This document shows positions 60,513 through 64,000 of a stretch of 64,000 nt of DNA, one piece after another. A program made the position numbers and the translations under genes. Positions within the stretch are counted from its first letter, which is position 1. The number at the start of each line of letters is the position of its first letter. Source of the stretch: RYN-122 sp963761655 (GTDB lineage Bacteria > Actinomycetota > Actinomycetes > Mycobacteriales > SCTD01); assembly GCA_963761655.1 (NCBI GenBank), contig CAVXHI010000002.1, forward strand, positions 1,116,001 to 1,180,000. Reading direction: 5' to 3'. The notes beneath the pieces were generated by a model. The model did not search any database. It was not told where the DNA came from and saw only the letters and a program-made list of their open reading frames with translations.

Positions 60513-63500
60513 TCATGCGCCCGAGCTCCCGCTGCTGGAGTGCCACAGCTTGCGCGGCGGGGCCGGGGTCGGGCGCCCTCCCGAGGTGCCGGTCCCGTCG
60601 CCTGCGGGCTTCACGTCGGCGTACTGGTTGGCCTTGAACCCGGTGGCGTAGACGTGGACCATGCCGCCGACCCCCGAGTGCCCGGACCCGCCCCCCACCA
60701 GGGGCGGGCCGGCCATCACCGGCCGCGAGGACCGGCTGGCTGCCGCGCCCTGCACCGCGGCCTCCGTCAGGACGGCCGGGGCGTCCAGGAACGCGACCAC
60801 CGCCGCCATCCCGCCCTGCTGCCAGGCGGCGTAGAGCTCGGGAAGCTCCCAGCAGCCGGTCGCCTGCATGGAGACCCCGCGGGGACCGGTCCGTCGGACG
60901 AGTCCTCGCACGACGAGCAGCCAGGAGTGGAAGACGGTGGTGGCGTAGCCGACCTGGGCGTCCTCGAAGAAGGTGGCATCGAGCGGGCCTGTGCTGTCGT
61001 CGAGGGTCACGAAGATGACCCGGCGTCCGGAGCGGATCGGCGGGGTCTGGGTGGCGACCTTCACCCCGGCCACGAGCACCTCCTGTCGGCTGCGGCAGCC
61101 GAGCAGGTCGCGCGCCTTCGTGGTGCCGAGCTCGGCGAGGAAGCCGGCATAGGCGTCCATGACGTGGCTGCTGACGTCCAGGCCGAGGACGTCGAGCTCG
61201 GCCCGCACGCGCTCGGCCCGGTTCATCTCCGGCAGGCCCGACGCCTCGGTCTCGGGGGAGTCGCCGAGATCGAGGGCGAGCTGGACGTCGACCGGTTCGG
61301 GTACCGCCGAGGCCTGGGACTGCTTGGCGGCCCGGGCCCGGACGTCGTCGAGGGCGACGAGCTCGCCCGGACCGCTCGTCGGCCGGCGGGGGCGCGACCC
61401 GCCCCGCGAGGACTTCTGCACCGACCGGCTCCAGCGGTCGAGCTCGGCCACCTGGAGCAGCAGGTCCCGCCGGGTCACCTGCCCCCGTCGGCGGCCGGGG
61501 ACGAGCGAGCCCAGGCCGTAGAGGCTGTCGAACGCCCCGGCGACGACCAGTCGTTCGGCCACGGGCCGGGACGGGGCCGCCCGGTGCCAGAAGTCGGACA
61601 GGCTGCCGTAGGGCCGCCCCGCGACGATCCGGGTGATCTCGGCGTCGTTGATCCCCTTGACCTCGGCCAGCCCGATGCGGATGCCGTGCCCCCGCCCGTC
61701 GGGCAGCCCGGGAGCGACCGTGCGGGGAGCCCGGTGCGGATCGGACGGGTCGTCAGGACCGGCGGCACCGGGCAGAGCGTCCAGGACCTGGTCCAGCTGG
61801 TCCAGGATCCGGGGCGGCGGCTCGTCGAGCACCCCGACCTTCTCCACCGTGTAGCCGGCTTCGGAGAGGTTGACGTCGAGCGACAGGATCGCGATGCCGA
61901 ACTGCCGGGCGTCGTCGAGGATCAGCCGCTTCGGGTACATGCCGGGGTCGTGGGTGAGGACCCCGGCGAGAAAGGCCGCGGTGTGGTGGGCCTTGAGCCA
62001 GGCCGACTGGTAGGTGGGAAGAGCGAACGCCGCGGCATGGGCCTTGCAGAACCCGAACGACCCGAACGCCTTGAGCACCTCCCAGACCCGCTCGACGACC
62101 TCGATGCCGTAGCCCCGGCCGAGGGCGGCCGGGACGAACCAGATCCGGACGTCGGGCTGCCCCTGCGGGTCGCCGAGGGCGCGGCGCACCTCGTCGGCCT
62201 CGGCGAGGCTGCAGCCGGTCATGGTGCTGACGATCTGCAGCACCTGCTCGTGGAACACGACCACGCCCCAGGTCTGCTCCAGGTGCGGGGCGAGCGAGGG
62301 ATGGGGGTAGGAGACGGCGCGCCAGCCCTGCCGCCCTTCGAGGAAGGGGCGGACCATGTCGCTCTTGACCGGGCCCGGCCGGAACAGCGAGATGTCGATG
62401 ATGAGGTCCTCGAAGGTCTCCGGGGCGAACTTGCCGACCAGCTCGCGCTGACCGGGGACTCGATCTGGAAGCAGCCCAGGGTCTTGGTGGACTGCACCAG
62501 GGCGAAGGTCTTCGGGTCGTCGCGGGCGATCGTGTCGACGTCGACGACCTCCCCGTCGAGCTGGTGGACCTGCTGCACCGCGTAGGCCATGGCCGACTGC
62601 ATCCGGATGCCGAGGACGTCGAGCTTGAGCAGTCCGAGCGCCTCGACGTCGTCCTTGTCGAACTGGCTCATGGGGAAGCCGAGCCAGCTGGACTCGACGG
62701 GGGTGCGGTCGAGCAGCGTGGCGTCGGACAGCAGCACACCGCAGGGGTGCAGGGCGATGTGGCGGGGCAGGCCGTCGAGGCGTTCGACCAGGCGTAGCAG
62801 CAGGTCGGTGCGGCCGGCGTTCTCCCCCCGGGCCAGGCCGCTGGCCCGGAGCTCGGGCAGGTCGCGCATGGCGGCGCGCACCTGGGAGGCCCGGATGTGC
62901 GGGAACGCCTTGGCCAGCGCGTCGACCTCACCGGGCGGCAGGCCGAGAGCGGCTCCGACGTCGCGGATGCCGTGCCGGGCCCGGTAGGTGTCCATCATCG
63001 ACACGCAGGTGCAGCGCTCACCGCCGTACCGGCGCAGCACCTGCTCGTAGACCTCGGTGCGGCGGGCGGACTCGACGTCGAGGTCGATGTCGGGCAGCTG
63101 GTGGCGCAGCGGTGACAGGAACCGCTCCATGAGCAGGCCGTACCGGATCGGGTCGACGTCGCTGATGCCGAGCAGGTAGGTGATCAGGCTGCCGGCCCCG
63201 CTCCCCCGGGCGGCAGCCCGCACCCCCATCCCCTTGATGAGGTCGACGACGTCGGCAACGGTGAGGAAGTAGCTGGGATAGCCGAGCGTCTGGACGACGC
63301 CGAGCTCGTCCTCGAGCCGTCGCAGGGTGGAGGCATCCCGGGACATCCCCCGTCGGCCGAACCCGGCCTCACAGCGCTCGCGCAGCACGGCATCGGCCGC
63401 GCCGGGGCCGGTGTGCCGTCCGGCCCCGCTGACCTCGAGCTCGGGGAAGTGGACCTCCCCGATCCCGAGGTCGTCCCGGGGGTCGACGGCGCACCGCTCG

Positions 63501-64000
63501 GCCTCGGCCCGGGTGCGGGCCAGCAGTCCGCGGCCGCCGTCGGTCAGTCCGGCGTACCGGGCGACCTCCTCGGCCACCTCCGCCATCTCCTTGCCGCCCT
63601 TCAGGCACGCTTCCGCGTTGGCGCGGTCGACGTGGCGACCGTCGAGGGCGACCAGTCGCCGGGCAGCGTCGAGGACGTCGGCGGTGGGGGCATCGGCCCG
63701 GTCGGCGTAGCGGACGACGTTGGCGAGCACGACCGGAGCCCGGACCTCGGTGGCGAACCCGAGCGCCCGGGCGGCCCGGGCGGCGTCGCCCTGCGCCCGG
63801 TGGGACACGACCTCGACGACGGCGGCCTCCCGGCCGAGGACCTCGCGCCAGCGGTCGAGGTGCGTGCGGGCGACATCGGGGCGACGGGCGGCGAGCGCCC
63901 GGCCGAGCTCGGAGCCCGGTCCGAGCAGGACGGCGAGCGACCCGGCCTGCGCGGCGGCTCCGGCGTGCTCGGCGACGAGCTCGAGGCTCGTGACGGGGGT
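60513..64000 (-). CDS. dnaE2: Error-prone DNA polymerase DnaE2 (partial, one frameshift)
   Basis: C-terminal 1160 or so residues; the N-terminus (most of the PHP domain) is off the window. Visible: LGYPSYFLTVADVVDLIKGM, RGSGAGSLITYLLGISDVDP, and the catalytic HQLPDIDLDVESARRTEVYE. FQIESPGQRELVGKFAPETF needs one missing G near 62457. Then LFRPGPVKSDMVRPFLEGRQ, FGFCKAHAAAFALPTYQSAW, and an OB domain. No tau-binding tail, as usual for DnaE2. Such polymerases act in damage-induced mutagenesis with ImuB; no imuA/imuB is seen here, but they could lie just outside. Confidence 0.95.

Noticed and set aside
59448..62585. 1045-codon plus-strand ORF opposite dinB, the methyltransferase and dnaE2
   Set aside because: It spans three clear genes on the other strand, has no motifs and no start signal.

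Overview
The window is a very GC-rich (clearly above 70 percent), gene-dense stretch of an actinobacterial chromosome. Evidence: frequent GTG starts, 4-base stop/start overlaps, a DivIVA/SepF/YggT division block, a translational ileS T-box, DnaE1 plus DnaE2, and a MurE substrate motif (DNPR) typical of meso-diaminopimelate cell walls. The gene order fits Frankiales/Geodermatophilales-like lineages, but that placement is inference.

Layout. 1-3.1 kb: end of an ABC exporter gene, then a secreted AlgX/AlgJ-like SGNH protein and a TIGR03085-type protein. 3.1-11 kb: histidine biosynthesis on the minus strand (hisD-hisC-hisB-orf-orf-hisH-orf-hisA), then an enoyl-CoA hydratase, an inserted plus-strand orphan ParA gene with a small partner, and hisF. 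11-13.8 kb: a LON-domain protein, a membrane protein, a lipoprotein and a hypothetical protein. 13.8-26.3 kb: dnaE1, two secreted glycosidases (GH36-like and GH92), GNAT, an anchored membrane protein, rluD, lspA and a DksA/TraR protein with a long Ala/Lys/Pro tail. 26.4-30.5 kb: ileS behind a T-box with a sequestrator hairpin, then a broken hypothetical gene and a terminator.

30.5-52 kb is the division and cell-wall cluster, all on the minus strand: mraZ, a 46-aa membrane protein, rsmH, ftsL-like, ftsI, murE, murF, mraY, murD, ftsW, murG, murC, ftsQ, a PAS-GGDEF diguanylate cyclase, ftsZ, pgeF, yggS, sepF, yggT, divIVA, and a two-TM protein with duplicated Cys motifs. Together these make the lipid II precursors, flip and polymerise them at the septum, and place the Z ring. 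A 10-bp-period repeat over the mraZ promoter looks like the MraZ operator. 52-57 kb: a divergent moxR-DUF58-transglutaminase operon, then a roughly 94-bp tandem repeat. 57.6-64 kb: DUF3040, dinB, a methyltransferase and dnaE2 (cut by the window end), a translesion-synthesis group.

Quality caveat. Many unmistakable, often essential genes (ileS, murD, hisA, hisH, the transglutaminase gene, both glycosidases) are split by single-base indels, while long neighbours (dnaE1, hisD, ftsZ, murG, murF) are clean. I read these as sequence errors, and give each gene the span it would have if repaired.
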